From contig CM046453.1 in assembly GCA_025506515.1 (NCBI GenBank), positions 34,235,851 through 34,299,850 of the forward strand: DNA of 64,000 bases, written 5' to 3'. Origin of the DNA: Flaveria trinervia (Eukaryota; Streptophyta; Magnoliopsida; Asterales; Asteraceae). The position numbers and the translations under genes were made by a program. Within the stretch, counting starts at the first letter, position 1; each line of letters opens with the position of its first letter. Below, piece by piece: positions 1-13,574 of this stretch. A model generated the notes under the pieces. It saw nothing but the letters and a program-made list of their open reading frames with translations. It was not told where the DNA came from and ran no database searches.

Positions 1-2217
1 CACCAAAATCTACCCGTGTGGTCTCGTTTTCGTCGTCTAGTCTTCATCTACAGCTTCATCTACTCATTTCTAGCAGGTAGACGACTTTGGTTGTCTCTTT
101 CTTGTCTTTTTACTGCTGTGTTCTCTAGGGTTTCGGGTGCTCGGGTTCATCGAGCACATGAGGTCGTGTGGGTGCGTGTGTGGTCTTTCTGCTTGTGTTC
201 CATGTTTGTGTATGTTTGTTGAGTGGTTCTAGAAGTCCTCGTGGTATAAAACTCGCGTTAGAGCAGCTCGGGGGCTGCTCAGCCCGACCACAGTCGCGAC
301 ACTGCAGTTCAGGTGACTGGGTCTGTCATGCGATTGAGCCGTGCGACTGAGTGAATCGTGTGACTGAATCATGCGTCTAAGTCAATCGTGCGACTGAGTC
401 GTGCGACTAGGCATGTCGTGTGACTGAGTCGTGCGACTGGGTGTTTGTATGCGATTGAGTCAATCGTGCGACTGAGTTGTGCGACTAGGCATGTCGTGCG
501 ACTGAGCCGTGCGACTGGGTGTTTGTATGCGATTGAGTCAATCGTGCGACTAAGTTGTGCGACTAGGCATGTCGTGCGACTGAGTCGTGCGACTGTATGA
601 TTGTGTGCGATTGAGTCAGGTGACCGACTAAGTGTATGCGATTATGCGTGTTCCGCACGACTGGAGTCCAATCGCACGAATGAAGGTTCAATCGCACGAA
701 AGTAGCTAATTCGCACAATTGAGGGTTGATTCGTGCGCATGGAGGTTGGGTCGTGCGAATGTGTGTGTTGTGTGGTGCGACTGAGTCCAATCGCACGAAT
801 GAAGGTTCAATCGCACGAAAGTAGCTAATTCGCACGATTGAAGGTTGATTCGTACGAATGGAACGTGGGTCGAGCGTCTGGTCCTGTTGTGTGTCTGATG
901 ATGAGTGTGAATTTCCCTGAACGTCTGATGATGATAAGGCAACATCAGTAAAATTGTCATTGCTTGACCCCAAAGATTAAAGTCAACGCTATCAACATGC
1001 ACATACTATTTCAATTGAAATAAACCTAACATTTTACAATTACCGACAACCTATTTGAAACTACAAATACTTAACAAGTGTCATCTTTCATAACAATGAG
1101 ATCTTTACAAGGATGTCATAAGCAATGACGACTACTCGTAGTACTTGGATCTACATAAGATCTGATACGTGTGTCCGCTTGTGTGTGTGTGCTACCACGA
1201 CTGAACCGATACAACCCGAACCGACCAAACATTACTATACGCTTTATACATGTCATTAATGCTTGACATAACTGTCAATAGGTGTTTGACCGATCATGCA
1301 TTCAACTGTTGGAAATCTCGACCTTTCATACTTACCACTTAACATGTGAGTTTCGTGGCCCTTTTTATGCTTATACTATTTTACAAACATTTACAAACAT
1401 GGGGAAAAGTATGCTCACCCGTTTTCTATGTTGTACAACATACATACAATTTTCATACAAGGAATCAACGTGATACTGTTGCAAGTACTTATCTGATACA
1501 TGCTTGGGTTGCTGTGTGGTTCTATCTTTGCAACTATTAATTCCAGTGTGGGAACCGACGGTTTGGTATTGGTAGTACTACTGGGTTGACACCCCCACCC
1601 TCGTGTTGGTATACTAGTTAGTACCAACAATAGCCAGGTACGGGCCTTGGGTGAATATATGCCGACAATATCTTTGTGCACGTCGCTAGGTTTGGTTGCA
1701 AATCTCATGTCATGTGATTTACTTGTGTATATAACTGTATTCACGGTATTCCATATCATTTACTTTTACAGCATCATTACACTTTTATTACTTAAACCTG
1801 CGAGCTCACCAACAATTTGTTGACCATTTTGAGCATATCTTTTCAGGTGATCATGCTAGCTGAGATCCTAGGTGTGCTGCCTTAGTGGAGACCCTAGGAT
1901 GCATTTTCGGGCTAAACTTATCTTTTTGAAAACAATTGTTGTGAACTGTTTCAAACAACATTATACTATGTAACTTGTTCTCGGGTTGTGGGAATTGCAT
2001 ACAATGTTATCATCTATGTTTTATGATTTATGTATCATGTTTAAGCTTATGGCTATGTTGTCGTGAATAGACTAAACACGACACAAGTCCCTTGTTGTCG
2101 GGTGTCGTCATGACACGCATGTCATCATTATTAATTGCATCTCTATTGCTTACCATGTGTTATGACGATTCCCGTCTCGTCGCAACCCCGTGTTCCGCTC
2201 TTAGCGGGGGTGTGACA
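1..2217 (+). repeat. 5' LTR of element A (truncated by window start)
   Basis: This direct repeat matches 8101-10312. It ends in TGTGACA at 2211-2217, directly before the primer-binding site. It contains a degenerate short-repeat block (about 320-900), a GT-rich run near 1175 and an otherwise featureless U5-like part. The small open frames on both strands in it come from the repeat block and are not genes. Confidence 0.92.
320..900 (+). repeat. Degenerate minisatellite inside LTR A
   Basis: The motif GTGCGACTGAGTC and variants (GTGCGACTAGGCATGTC, TCGCACGAATGAAGG) recur dozens of times with irregular spacing of about 11-30 bp. From about 650 onward the units appear mostly as the complementary form (TCGCACGA). 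The 3' LTR has the same block at about 8410-8990. The resulting minus-strand open frames at 563-1002 are low-complexity by-products. Confidence 0.85.
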
Positions 2218-2220
2218 GAC

Positions 2221-2234
2221 TGGTATCAGAGCCA
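2221..2234 (+). other. Primer-binding site of element A (tRNA-iMet)
   Basis: TGGTATCAGAGCCA starts three bases after the LTR end. It is the standard plant primer-binding site complementary to the 3' end of initiator tRNA-Met. The leader from here to 2893 has no clear ORF. It shares the 14-mer CCTAGACTATAACC (2266-2279) with element B's leader (16708-16721), which shows the two are related. Confidence 0.93.
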
Positions 2235-2893
2235 TTGGTTATAGAGAATTAGGCAATACGCTTGACCTAGACTATAACCTAGGAACCTCATGTAGATTGC
2301 ATGCTAGGGTTGTGTGCATTTTGTATCTCATACGTGTTCCTCATTACTTGTTCGTTATCTATCTATTTCGTGATCTTTTCACCCTATGAGAGAGCCTTGT
2401 GCTCACTCTTTTATGGGATGCTCCTATTAGATTTCCATTCCCTCTGCGCGCCAAGTTATCATAACAAATTTGGGTATTGAGACCCGAAGAGATCTTCACA
2501 GATCAATACTGCGCTTAACCTTGGATACTGAGGCCGACCCGAGGAGGCTATGTCTGAGTCCTTTAAGGATGCGAGATAGGCAACCTCCACCAGACTATAC
2601 GTGTTACATGCTTGGGCTCTCAGTTGACCTGATGGATTATTATGGATATGATGTAAAGGAAAGTCAAATGTCATGTAACGGATCGGGCATCATTCTCGGT
2701 ACATCGTGGGTGTGGTGGGAACGCTGCGGGGAACCCTATATAAAAACATCACCGGTATACCGAGAATATGCTTGAAATGGGCTGCATGGTGATCTTGACC
2801 GACCGGAACATGAACATTGGAACTTGATAAACGGAATACTTGTGTATCATATGGTGACTAAAGCTTACATGCTACCTCTTTTATGAATAGAAC

Positions 2894-4300
2894 ATGCCGC
2901 CTCGAAGATCTACTCGCAGTAATAGTAGCGGATTGAAGCCCCAAGGGGCAGAGGCAGAGCAGAGGCAGGGGAAGAAAACCCAAGAACAAGCGATGCTCCA
3001 GCCAGTAGCAATCAAGGAACAGGGAAACGCGGATATGGCAGCCCTGATCGCTCAACAGCTGGCCACACTAATTCCGACCATCGTGGCCCAAATGAGCGAT
3101 GCTCTTAGAATTCTCACCCCCACGGGGACGGTGGCAATGATAATGAGGATAACGGTAACCCGACTGGGAACAAAAGCAATCAGGAGACCGGAAATGGTGG
3201 GTACAGCGTTAACGAAACTGGAATTGTTAATGAGACGGGTTGTGAATGCTAGACGGGGATGTTCGTACAAGGAATTTGTGGCTTGTAAACCACGAGAGTT
3301 TGATGGCAAAGGTGAGCCATAGCTCTGACCAGATGCTTGAAAAGATGGAGGCCGTGATCGACATCAGCGAATGCCTCGATAGTCAAAGGATTAAGTACGC
3401 CACTTGCTCACTACAGGGCAAGGCACTAACGTGGTGGAACACTCAGATTCAGGCTAGAGGGGAAGAGAATCCGCGATGCAAATGTCATGGGATGAGTTCA
3501 AGGCCCTAATCACCGAGGAGTACTGTCCTCTCAATGAGATGCAAAAACTTGAGCATGAGTTCTGGAATCATGCCATGGTGGGGGCTGGGCACGCAGCTTA
3601 CACCGACCGTTTTCATGAGTTAGCAAGGTTGGTTCCACATCTAGTCACCCCGGAATCAAAAAGGATAGAGAGGTACATTTGGGGACTTGCGCCTCAAATC
3701 CGGGCAATGGTAACCGCTACCGCTCCTCCTACTATTCAGAGCGCGATTCTAAAGGCTGGCGCTTTGACTGATGAAATGGTAAGAACGGGAGTTTGGGTAG
3801 AGGAGCAGAAAAGAGAAAGGATTTTGGGGAAACGAGCCGGTCGAGTGCGGGAAGTTTGATAAAAGAGCCAAGACAACCAGAAACATTGTGGCAGTGACGC
3901 AGGGCAGGCGAGAGTATGTGGGTCCGCACCCCAAATGTGACAATGCAATTATCATCATCCCCCAGGAACGCAGTGCCGGGTGTGCGCGACTTGTAGACGC
4001 CGGGGCATCTTGCAAGAGACTGTAGAACAACGCCGAATATGGTTGCACCGGTCAACGCGGTTAACCCCGTCGGGAATGCAAGGGCTTGTTATGAGTGTGG
4101 ATGCCTTGATCACTACCGAAAGATGTGCCCCAGGCTGAATCGGGCACCGGGTCAACAAGGAAACAACCAACAGCAAGTGATGGCTATAGCTGGAATCAAG
4201 GCCCGACCAATCAAGGGAATACAGCTCGGGGCGTGCGTTCGTCATTGGAGCCAACGATGCTCGTCAGGACCCGAATGTTGTCACGGGTACGCACTTACTC
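2894..4300 (+). pseudogene. gag of element A, frame-broken
   Basis: Gag forms the capsid and nucleocapsid of the retrotransposon particle. The likely start is ATG at 2894, giving a basic, polar N-terminus (MPPRRSTRSNSSG). The central capsid region runs through 3246-3509 and 3476-3859, with the gag-family pattern of an LxGxA..WW segment near 3410-3440 and a YWxLAP-like segment near 3680. A CCHC zinc knuckle (C-x2-C-x4-H-x4-C) is readable at about 4087-4130. At least three frame changes (near 3240, 3480 and 3860-4039) separate the pieces, and a TAG ends the first frame at about 3320. The frame breaks are single-base indels rather than large deletions. It is non-functional as written. Confidence 0.85.
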
Positions 4301-4304
4301 AATA

Positions 4305-6112
4305 ATCACTTTGCATCTATACTGTTTGATACTGGAGCAGACAATAGCTTTATATCTTCTGAGTTTGTGCAATTGCTTGATTTGAGTCCTAGTAGGCTAG
4401 AAACTAGCTACTCTGTAGAAATGGCCAACGGTAGGATTGTTCAGGCTGATGAAATTATTAGAAAGTGCTCGATAATGTTAGAGACCACACCTTCGATATA
4501 GACTTGATACCCTTTGAGCTAGGAAGTTTCGATGTGATTGTGGGAATGGATTGGTTGTCGAAACACGGGGCCGAGATTGTCTATCGAGACAAGGTAGTGC
4601 GAAACCCTATGTCAGACGGGGGAGTACTCAGAGTTCAAGGAGAAAGACCAGGGAGAAACTTAAAGCTTATTTCCTGCATGAAAGCACGCCGGAGTTACGA
4701 AAACAGTGCTACTCTTTTCTGGCTCATGTGGTGGAAAAGAAAGAGGAGGAACAGGAATTGGCAAATATCCCTATAGTGCGGGATTACCCAGATGTATTCC
4801 CAGATGACTTGTCTGGTTTGCCTCCTCCCGACAGGTGGAATTTCGTATTGAGTGGTTCCTGGAGCTACACCGGTTGCAAAGACACCGTATCGGTGGCACC
4901 ATCTGAAATGCAAGAGTTATCTAGCCAGTTACAGGAACTACTGGAGAAGGGTTTTATTCGGCCGAGTCACCCCCTGGGGAGCACCAGTGTTATTTGTCAA
5001 GAAGAAGGAGGGGTCGTTCCGTATGTGCATCGACTATACGTGGAGTGAACAAATTAACTGTGAAGAATTGGTATCCTCTCCCCAGGATCGACGACCTTTT
5101 GATCAGTTACAAGGAGCTTCGTATTTTTCCAAGATCGACCTTCGATCTGGATATCACCAACTAAGAGTTTCGAGGAGGACATACCGAAGACAGCATTTAG
5201 AACTCGTTTATAGGCACTTTGAGTTCTTGGTCATGCCGTTTGGATTGACTAACGCACCAGCATGTGTTCATGGACTTGATGAATCGGGTGTGCAAACCTT
5301 ACTTGGATAAGTTTGTGATCGTATTCATTGACGACATACTTATCTATTCTCGATCGAAGAGAGGACATGAAGAACACCTTCGGGCAATACTGGAACTGTT
5401 AAGAGAAGAGAAACTTTTTGCCAAGTTCTCGAAGTGTGAACTTTGGCTGCGAGAGGTGAAGTTTTTGGGTCATGTGGTTAACAAAGACTGGATTCATGTA
5501 GATCCCGGCAAGATCGAAGCAGTAAAGAAATGGGATACACCCCAGACACCTTCAGAGATACGGCAATTCTTAGGATTAGTCGGATACTATCGGCGTTTCA
5601 TTGAGAACTTTTCAAGGATCGCTCAACCGTGACGTTGCGGACTCAGAAAGACAAGAAGTTTGATTGGGGAGATGCGCAAGAACCGGGCGTTCCAAACGCT
5701 GAAAGATAAGCTGTGCAATGCACCGATATTGTCCCTCCAGATGGAACTGATGATTTTGTGGTGTACTGTGATGCTTCGCATCAAGGGTTGGGATGTGTGC
5801 CTAATGCAGAAAGATAAGGTGATTGCTACGCTTCGTGACAACTTAAGGTGCACGAGAAGAACTACAGACTCATGATCTTGAGTTGGGCGCTGTAGTATTC
5901 ACACTTAAATATGGAGGCTAACTGTATGGAAACAAATGCATCGTATACACAGATCATAAAAGCCTTCAACATATTCTGGACCAGAAGGAGCTCAATATGC
6001 GACAACGACGTTGGGTAGAGCTTCTTATTGACTACGATTGTGAAATTCGGTATCATCCGGAGAAAGCTAACGTGGTGGCATGGGATGCTCTAAGCCGCGA
6101 AAGGAACGCGTG
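4305..6112 (+). pseudogene. pol of element A: protease, reverse transcriptase, RNase H (broken)
   Basis: The aspartic protease active site LFDTGAD lies at about 4322-4345, and its family partner FDVIVGMDWLSKHG at about 4528-4570. The RT region runs from about 4785. Visible motifs are FSKIDLRSGYHQLR at about 5128-5170, MPFGLTNAP at about 5233, and the catalytic box VFIDDILIYSR at about 5320-5350, with both aspartates present. The segment FLGLVGYYRRFIENF near 5570 closes the RT connection. RNase H begins near 5750 with VYCDASHQGLG, its catalytic Asp readable in shifted frames, and ends near 6110 after the DALSR signature, here read as DALSRE. Frame changes occur near 4430, 4850, 5050, 5270, 5640, 5870 and 6060. 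It is a degraded but complete Ty3-type polymerase. Confidence 0.88.
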
Positions 6113-7600
6113 AAACCACTACGTGCTCGAGCTTTGGGATTGACCATTCAAACAAATTTGAAAGCTCAGATCCCAATTGCACAAAGTGAAGTGTTGAAAG
6201 AAGAAAAACCTTACGGGAGAAGAATTCCGAGGATTGGATAAACAACTGATGTGCAAGGACGATGGCGTACAGTACTTCGTGGACTGGATATGGGTACCCA
6301 AGTGGGGAGGTGTACATACCTTGGTCATGGATGAAGCACATAAGAAACGATATTCTATTCATCCTGGCGCAGACAAGATGTACCACGATCTCAAAGATCT
6401 GTACTGGTGGCCAGGCCTAAAGAAAGACATTGCCACGTACGTCAGCAGATGCTTGACATGCTCGAAAGTTAAAGCTGAACATCAGAAACCATCGGAATGT
6501 TACAGCAACCTGAAATTCCCGAGTGGAAATGGGAGAATATAGCCATGGATTTCATTACCAAACTTCCTAAAACGAGCAACGGACATGACTCGATATGGGT
6601 CGTAGTGGATCGAATGACGAAATCAGCACACTTCTTGCCAATCTGAGAAGACTACAAAATGGACAAGTTGGCGAGATTGTACATCAAAGAGGTCGTGACA
6701 AGACACGGAGTGCCGGTGTCAATCATCCCGACCGTGACAGCCGATTCACTTCACGATTTTGGCAAACACTACAGAAAGCAATGGGCACTCGATTAGACAT
6801 GAGTACCCCCTATCACCCTCAAACAGATGGTCAAAGTCAACGAACCATACAAACGCTAGAAGAGAGATGATTGAGAGCGTGTGTAATCGATTTTGGTGGT
6901 AGTTGGGATACTCATTTGCCATTGATTGAGTTCTCTTACAATAACAGCTACCACACCAGCATGGGTGTGCTCCGTTCGAAGCGTTGTACGGAAGGAAGTG
7001 TAGATCACCGTTTATTGGGCCGAGATTGGTGAAAGTCAGCTAACAGGCCCAGAGATCATTCAGGAAACAACCGACAAGATCTTCCAAATCAAAGATAGAC
7101 TGAAAGCCGCTAGAGATCGCCAAAAGAGCTACGCCGACAATCGTCGAAAGCCTCTAGAATTCAACGTGGGGACCGAGTGTTACTCAAAGTCCTCTCCTTG
7201 GAAAGAGTTGTTCGGTTTGGAAAGAAAGGGAAGTTAGCCCCAAGATACGTTGGACCATTCGAGATTACAGAAAGAATTGGTCCAGTGGCTTACGATTAAG
7301 GTTACCACAAGAACTCAATGGTGTGCATGATACTTTCCACGTGTCGAACCTCAAGAAGTGTTTGGCTGACGAAATCACTTCACATACCATTGACGATATC
7401 AAAATCGACGAAAAGCTTCATTTTATTAGGAACCCATTGAAGTCATGGATCGTAAAGTCAAACAGTTGAAGCGCAGTAGAATACCAATGTTCACGTAAGG
7501 TGAATTCAAAACGAGGGCCAGAGTTTACATGGGAACGGGAAGATCAAATGAAACTCAAATACCCACACCTATTCGTGGATGACACTCTTGGACCTAACTC
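6113..7600 (+). pseudogene. integrase of element A (broken), with C-terminal tail
   Basis: The zinc-binding HHCC domain is at about 6358-6490: HPGADKMYHDLK then CLTCSKVKAEHQKP. The DDE core starts near 6544 (MDFITKLPKT..) with the VDRMTKSAHF segment at about 6606. A second aspartate region (NHPDRDSRFTSRFW) sits near 6720-6765, and the catalytic glutamate segment (HPQTDGQSQRTIQTLEE) near 6810-6868. A TGA at 6868 and several indels break the frame. The tail (GPVAYDLRLPQ..., FHVSNLKKCLADE) runs to about 7375. A weak chromodomain-like end (DRKVKQLKRS, FTWEREDQMKLKYP) is readable to about 7580. Integrase inserts the cDNA copy into host DNA; this copy is inactive as written. Confidence 0.86.
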
Positions 7601-7628
7601 CAGCTGAATTTCGGGAGGAAATTCTCTC

Positions 7629-7640
7629 AACGGGGGATAC
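7629..7640 (+). other. Polypurine tract of element A
   Basis: AACGGGGGATAC lies directly before the 3' LTR start TGTGACATCC at 7641. Its position and purine content fit the plus-strand priming site. Confidence 0.7.
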
Positions 7641-8017
7641 TGTGACATCCGTCGCCTTAAGGTTCGTCGAACGACATAAATAAACATAGAAATATTTTAA
7701 TTATTCTTCCTTTCTTCATGAACTCCTGCTTTAAGGAATCATGTCTGCTTATTTTCCTTTGTGCCTGTACTTCCTCCGAGAACGTGTGTTAAGCATAAAA
7801 CTTTTATAAATTTCATCACCATTACCCCAAATATATCATTTTTTTATTTCAACATTTGTCATTAATAAAACCATTTTAGACTTTCAAATGCCATTAAACA
7901 CGCTTTTACCTTAATATAACGAACATTTTAAGGTCGTAATCAACCGAAACAAATTTTGGGAAACTCGAGGGTTAAGTGCAGGGGACTAAACTTGTAATTT
8001 TGCAAACTTGGGCTGGG

Positions 8018-8025
8018 TATATAAA
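8018..8025 (+). promoter_or_regulatory. TATA box of LTR A
   Basis: TATATAAA sits in GGGCTGGGTATATAAACCCC, about 380 bp into the LTR. It is followed by a C/T-rich stretch (8030-8100) typical of a plant transcript leader. It would mark the U3/R boundary near 8045-8055. The corresponding part of the 5' LTR is outside the window. Confidence 0.7.
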
Positions 8026-8409
8026 CCCCATTCCCAGCCATTCCTCACTCACTTCATCTTCTTCACCTCTTCACTCCTACACACACATTTTCTTCATTCT
8101 AGCACCAAAATCTACCCGTGTGGTCTCGTTTTCGTCGTCTAGTCTTCATCTACAGCTTCATCTACTCATTTCTAGCAGGTAGACGACTTTGGTTGTCTCT
8201 TTTCTTGTCTTTTTACTGCTGTGTTTTCTAGGGTTTCGGTGCTCGGGTTCATCAGCACATGAGGTCGTGTGGGTGCGTGTGTGGTCTTTCTGCTTGTGTT
8301 TCATGTTTGTGTATGTTTGTTGAGTGTTTCTGGAAGTCCTCGTGGTATAAAACTCGCGTTAGAGCAGCTCAGGGGCTGCTCAGCCCGACCACAGTCGCGA
8401 CACTGCAGT

Positions 8410-8990
8410 TCAGGCGACTGGGTCTGTCATGCGATTGAGCCGTGCGACTGAGTGAGTCGTGCGACTGAATCATGCGTCTAAGTCAATCGTGCGACTGAGT
8501 CGTGCGACTAGGCATGTCGTGCGACTGAGTCGTGCGACTGGGTGTTTGTATGCGATTGAGTCAATCGTGCGACTGAGTGTGCGACTGATCTCGTGCGACT
8601 GGTGTATGCGATTGAGTCAATCGTGCGACTGAGTTGTGCGACTAGGCATGTCGTGCGCTAGATTCGTGCGACTGAGTCGTGCGACTGTAGGATGTGTGCG
8701 ATTGAGTCAGTGACCGACTGAGTGTATGCGATTGTGCGTGTTCCGCACGACTGGAGTCCAATCACACGAATGAAGGTTCAATCGCACGAAAGTAGCTAAT
8801 TCGCACGATTGAGGGTTGATTCGTGCGCATGGAGGTTGGGTCGTGCGAATGTGTGTGTTGTGTGGTGCGACTGAGTCCAATCGCACGAATGAAGGTTCAA
8901 TCGCACGAAAGTAGCTAATTCGCACGATTGAAGGTTGATTCGTACGAATGGAACGTGGGTCGAGCGTCTGTCCTGTTGTGTGTCTGATGA
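8410..8990 (+). repeat. Degenerate minisatellite in 3' LTR A
   Basis: This is the same GTGCGACTGAGTC / TCGCACGATTGAGG unit array as in the 5' LTR. It differs by small copy-number and indel changes (for example near 8575-8605 and 8655), as expected for slippage-prone repeats. Confidence 0.85.
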
Positions 8991-10377
8991 TGAGTGTGAA
9001 TTTCCCTTGAACGTCTGATGATGATAAGGCAACATCAGTAAAAGTGTCATTGCTTGACCCCAAAGATTAAAGTCAACGCAATCAACATGCACATACTATT
9101 TCAATTGAAATAAACCTAACATTTTACAATTACCGACAACCTATTTGAAACTACAAATACTTAACAAGTGTCATCTTTCATAACAATGAGATCTTTACAA
9201 GGATGTCATAAGCAATGACGACTACTCGTAGTACTTGGATCTACATAAGATCTGATACGTGTGTCCGCTTGTGTGTGTGTGCTACCCACGACCGAACCGA
9301 TACAACCCGAACCGACCAAACATTACTATACGCTTTATATGTCATTAATGCTTGACAATAACTGTCAATAGGGTTTGACCGATCATTGCATTCAACTGTT
9401 GGAAATCTCGACCTTTCATACTTACCACTTAACATGTGAGTTTCGTGGCCCCTTTTTATGCTTATACTATTTTACAAACATTTACAAACATGGGGAAAAG
9501 TATGCTCGCCCGTTTTCTATGCTGTACAACATACATACAATTTTCATACAAGGAATCAACGTGATACTGTGTTGCAAGTACTTATCTGATACATGCTTGG
9601 GTCTGCTGTGTGGTTCTATCTTTGCAACTATTTAATTCCAGTGTGGGAACCGACGGTTAGGTATTGGTAGTACTACTGGGTTGACACCCCCACCCTTGTG
9701 TTGGTATACTAGTTAGTACCAACAATAGCCAGGTACGGGCCTTGGGTGAATATATGCCGACAATTTCTTTGTGTACGTCGCTAGGTTTGGTTGCAAAGCT
9801 CATGTCATGTGATTTTACTTGTGTATATAACTGTATTCACGGTATTCCATATCATTTACTTTTTACAGCATCACTTACACTTTTATTACTTAAACCTGCG
9901 AGCTCACCAACAATTTTGTTGACCATTTTGAGAATCTTTTCAGGTGATAATGCTAGCTGAGATCCTAGGTGTGCTGCTTAGTGGAGACCCTAGGATGCAT
10001 TTTTGGGCTAAACTTATCTTTTTGAAAACAATTGTTGTAACTGTTTCAACAACATTATACTAGTAACTTGTTCCCTGGTTGTGGGAATTGCATACAATGT
10101 TATCATCTATGTTTTTGTGATTTATGTATCATGTTTATGCTTATAGCTATGTTGTCGTGAATACTGACAACACGACACAAGTCCCCTTGTTGTCGGTGTC
10201 GTCATGACACGCATGTCATCATATTACTATTGCATCTCTATCGCTTACCATGTGTTATGACGATTCCCGTCTCGTCGCAACCCCGTGTTTCGCTCTTAGC
10301 GGGGGTGTGACATTACCTGGTTAACCTAGTTTACTGTTTGATTAAGATTATTTAATCACCTCTTTGGGTTGTCACTC

Positions 10378-12741
<2,364 letters not shown>

Positions 12742-12742
12742 T

Positions 12743-13574
12743 GTAACACCCGGTTTATTTATCTATTTTGAAGCCGACGAAAGAATAAAATATGAAGTCC
12801 TAAGTCGAGGGACCAAACTCGCCAATGAAAGAAAGACGGGCGAGTGGGGGTATATAAAAGGAGAGGGCAGCCCTTACCCTCTCCCCACACCCACAGTTTC
12901 AGCCGTCAAAAAGGGGAAAGCGAAAGTAGAGAAAAAGGGAGAAAGGTTGGTTCAGGTAGATTCAAGCAGGCAAAATCATTGTGTAGCAAGTCAAACCAAA
13001 GCTCTACCTCTTGGTGTCGTTTGTATGAGTTCTAGGACCCCGCTTTTACTTGTTTTTAAACATTTTGGGGCTGGAAAGCATAGAAAACCCGTTTTTCTAT
13101 GTATGTATGTTCGACCCATTTGGGTGTGTTGCGTTTGATGCGTTTAGAGGTTGTTTCCGGCTTGTGTGTGCTGAATTATTTTGTGGTATGCATTCCTAAG
13201 ATCTAGGATGGTTGATTTAGGCTTAAAATGAGTTTAGAAGAGTTTGGAGGTCGAAAAGGGTAGTTTGCGTTCGGGTGGAACTGCATTCTGTATTAGCTAG
13301 GGCTAGCAGACCGACTGGAGTGCGATTGGAGGCCATACGGCCGAATGGGGGCGATTGGGGTTCATTCGCACGATTGAGGGTCCATTCGCACGATTGAGGG
13401 TCCATTCGCACGATTAGGGCCAGTCGCATGGAGGTCATGCGACTGAGGGTCCAGTCGCATAAGTGCTCATCCGCATTAGTCCATTCGCACGATTGGGTGT
13501 TCATTCGCATGAGTGTCCATCTGCATTGGTTCATTCGCATGATGTTCAGTCGCATGGAGGCCATGCGACTGAAG
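12743..13574 (+). repeat. Family C LTR fragment (5' part), interrupted by element B
   Basis: It starts TGTAACACCCGG and matches the first ~800 bp of the element C LTR at 24452-25254, with many substitutions, so it is a separate insertion. It contains a TATA box (TATATAAAA, 12851-12859) and the family C short-repeat block (TTCGCACGATTGAGGG, about 13330-13570). It stops at GCGACTGAAG, directly before the TGTGACATCC of element B. In the intact family C LTR the next bases are GGTGTCCATATG, so the break is inside the LTR. Confidence 0.85.

Larger units (their letters stand above)
1..10312 (+). mobile_element. Ty3/Gypsy LTR retrotransposon, element A (left end outside window)
   Basis: Two long direct repeats flank an internal region coding, in order, for gag, protease, RT, RNase H and integrase. 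That order (integrase after RNase H) is diagnostic of Ty3/Gypsy. The window starts inside the 5' LTR: base 3 matches base 8103 of the 3' LTR, so roughly 460 bp of the 5' LTR is missing. The two LTRs are nearly identical apart from scattered one-base indels, so the insertion is young. No reading frame is intact. After the 3' LTR, bases 10313-10377 are a short stretch with no recognisable feature before a large microsatellite. The target-site duplication cannot be checked because the left end is absent. Confidence 0.93.
7641..10312 (+). repeat. 3' LTR of element A (complete, about 2.67 kb)
   Basis: It begins TGTGACATCC and ends TGTGACA, so it has TG...CA termini, and matches the truncated copy at 1-2217. 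A TATA box lies at 8018-8025, the minisatellite at about 8410-8990, and a GT-rich run near 9265. Comparison with the 5' copy shows mostly one-base length differences (for example runs of T near 9913 and 10110) and few substitutions. Confidence 0.92.

Noticed and set aside
320..900. Possible CRISPR-like array
   Set aside because: Units are degenerate, spacing irregular, no unique spacers of uniform length, and the block lies in a plant LTR.
563..1002. Minus-strand frames of about 100-136 codons in LTR A (repeated at 8707-9092)
   Set aside because: Explained by the degenerate GTGCGACTGA repeat; they differ in length between the two LTRs and match no family.
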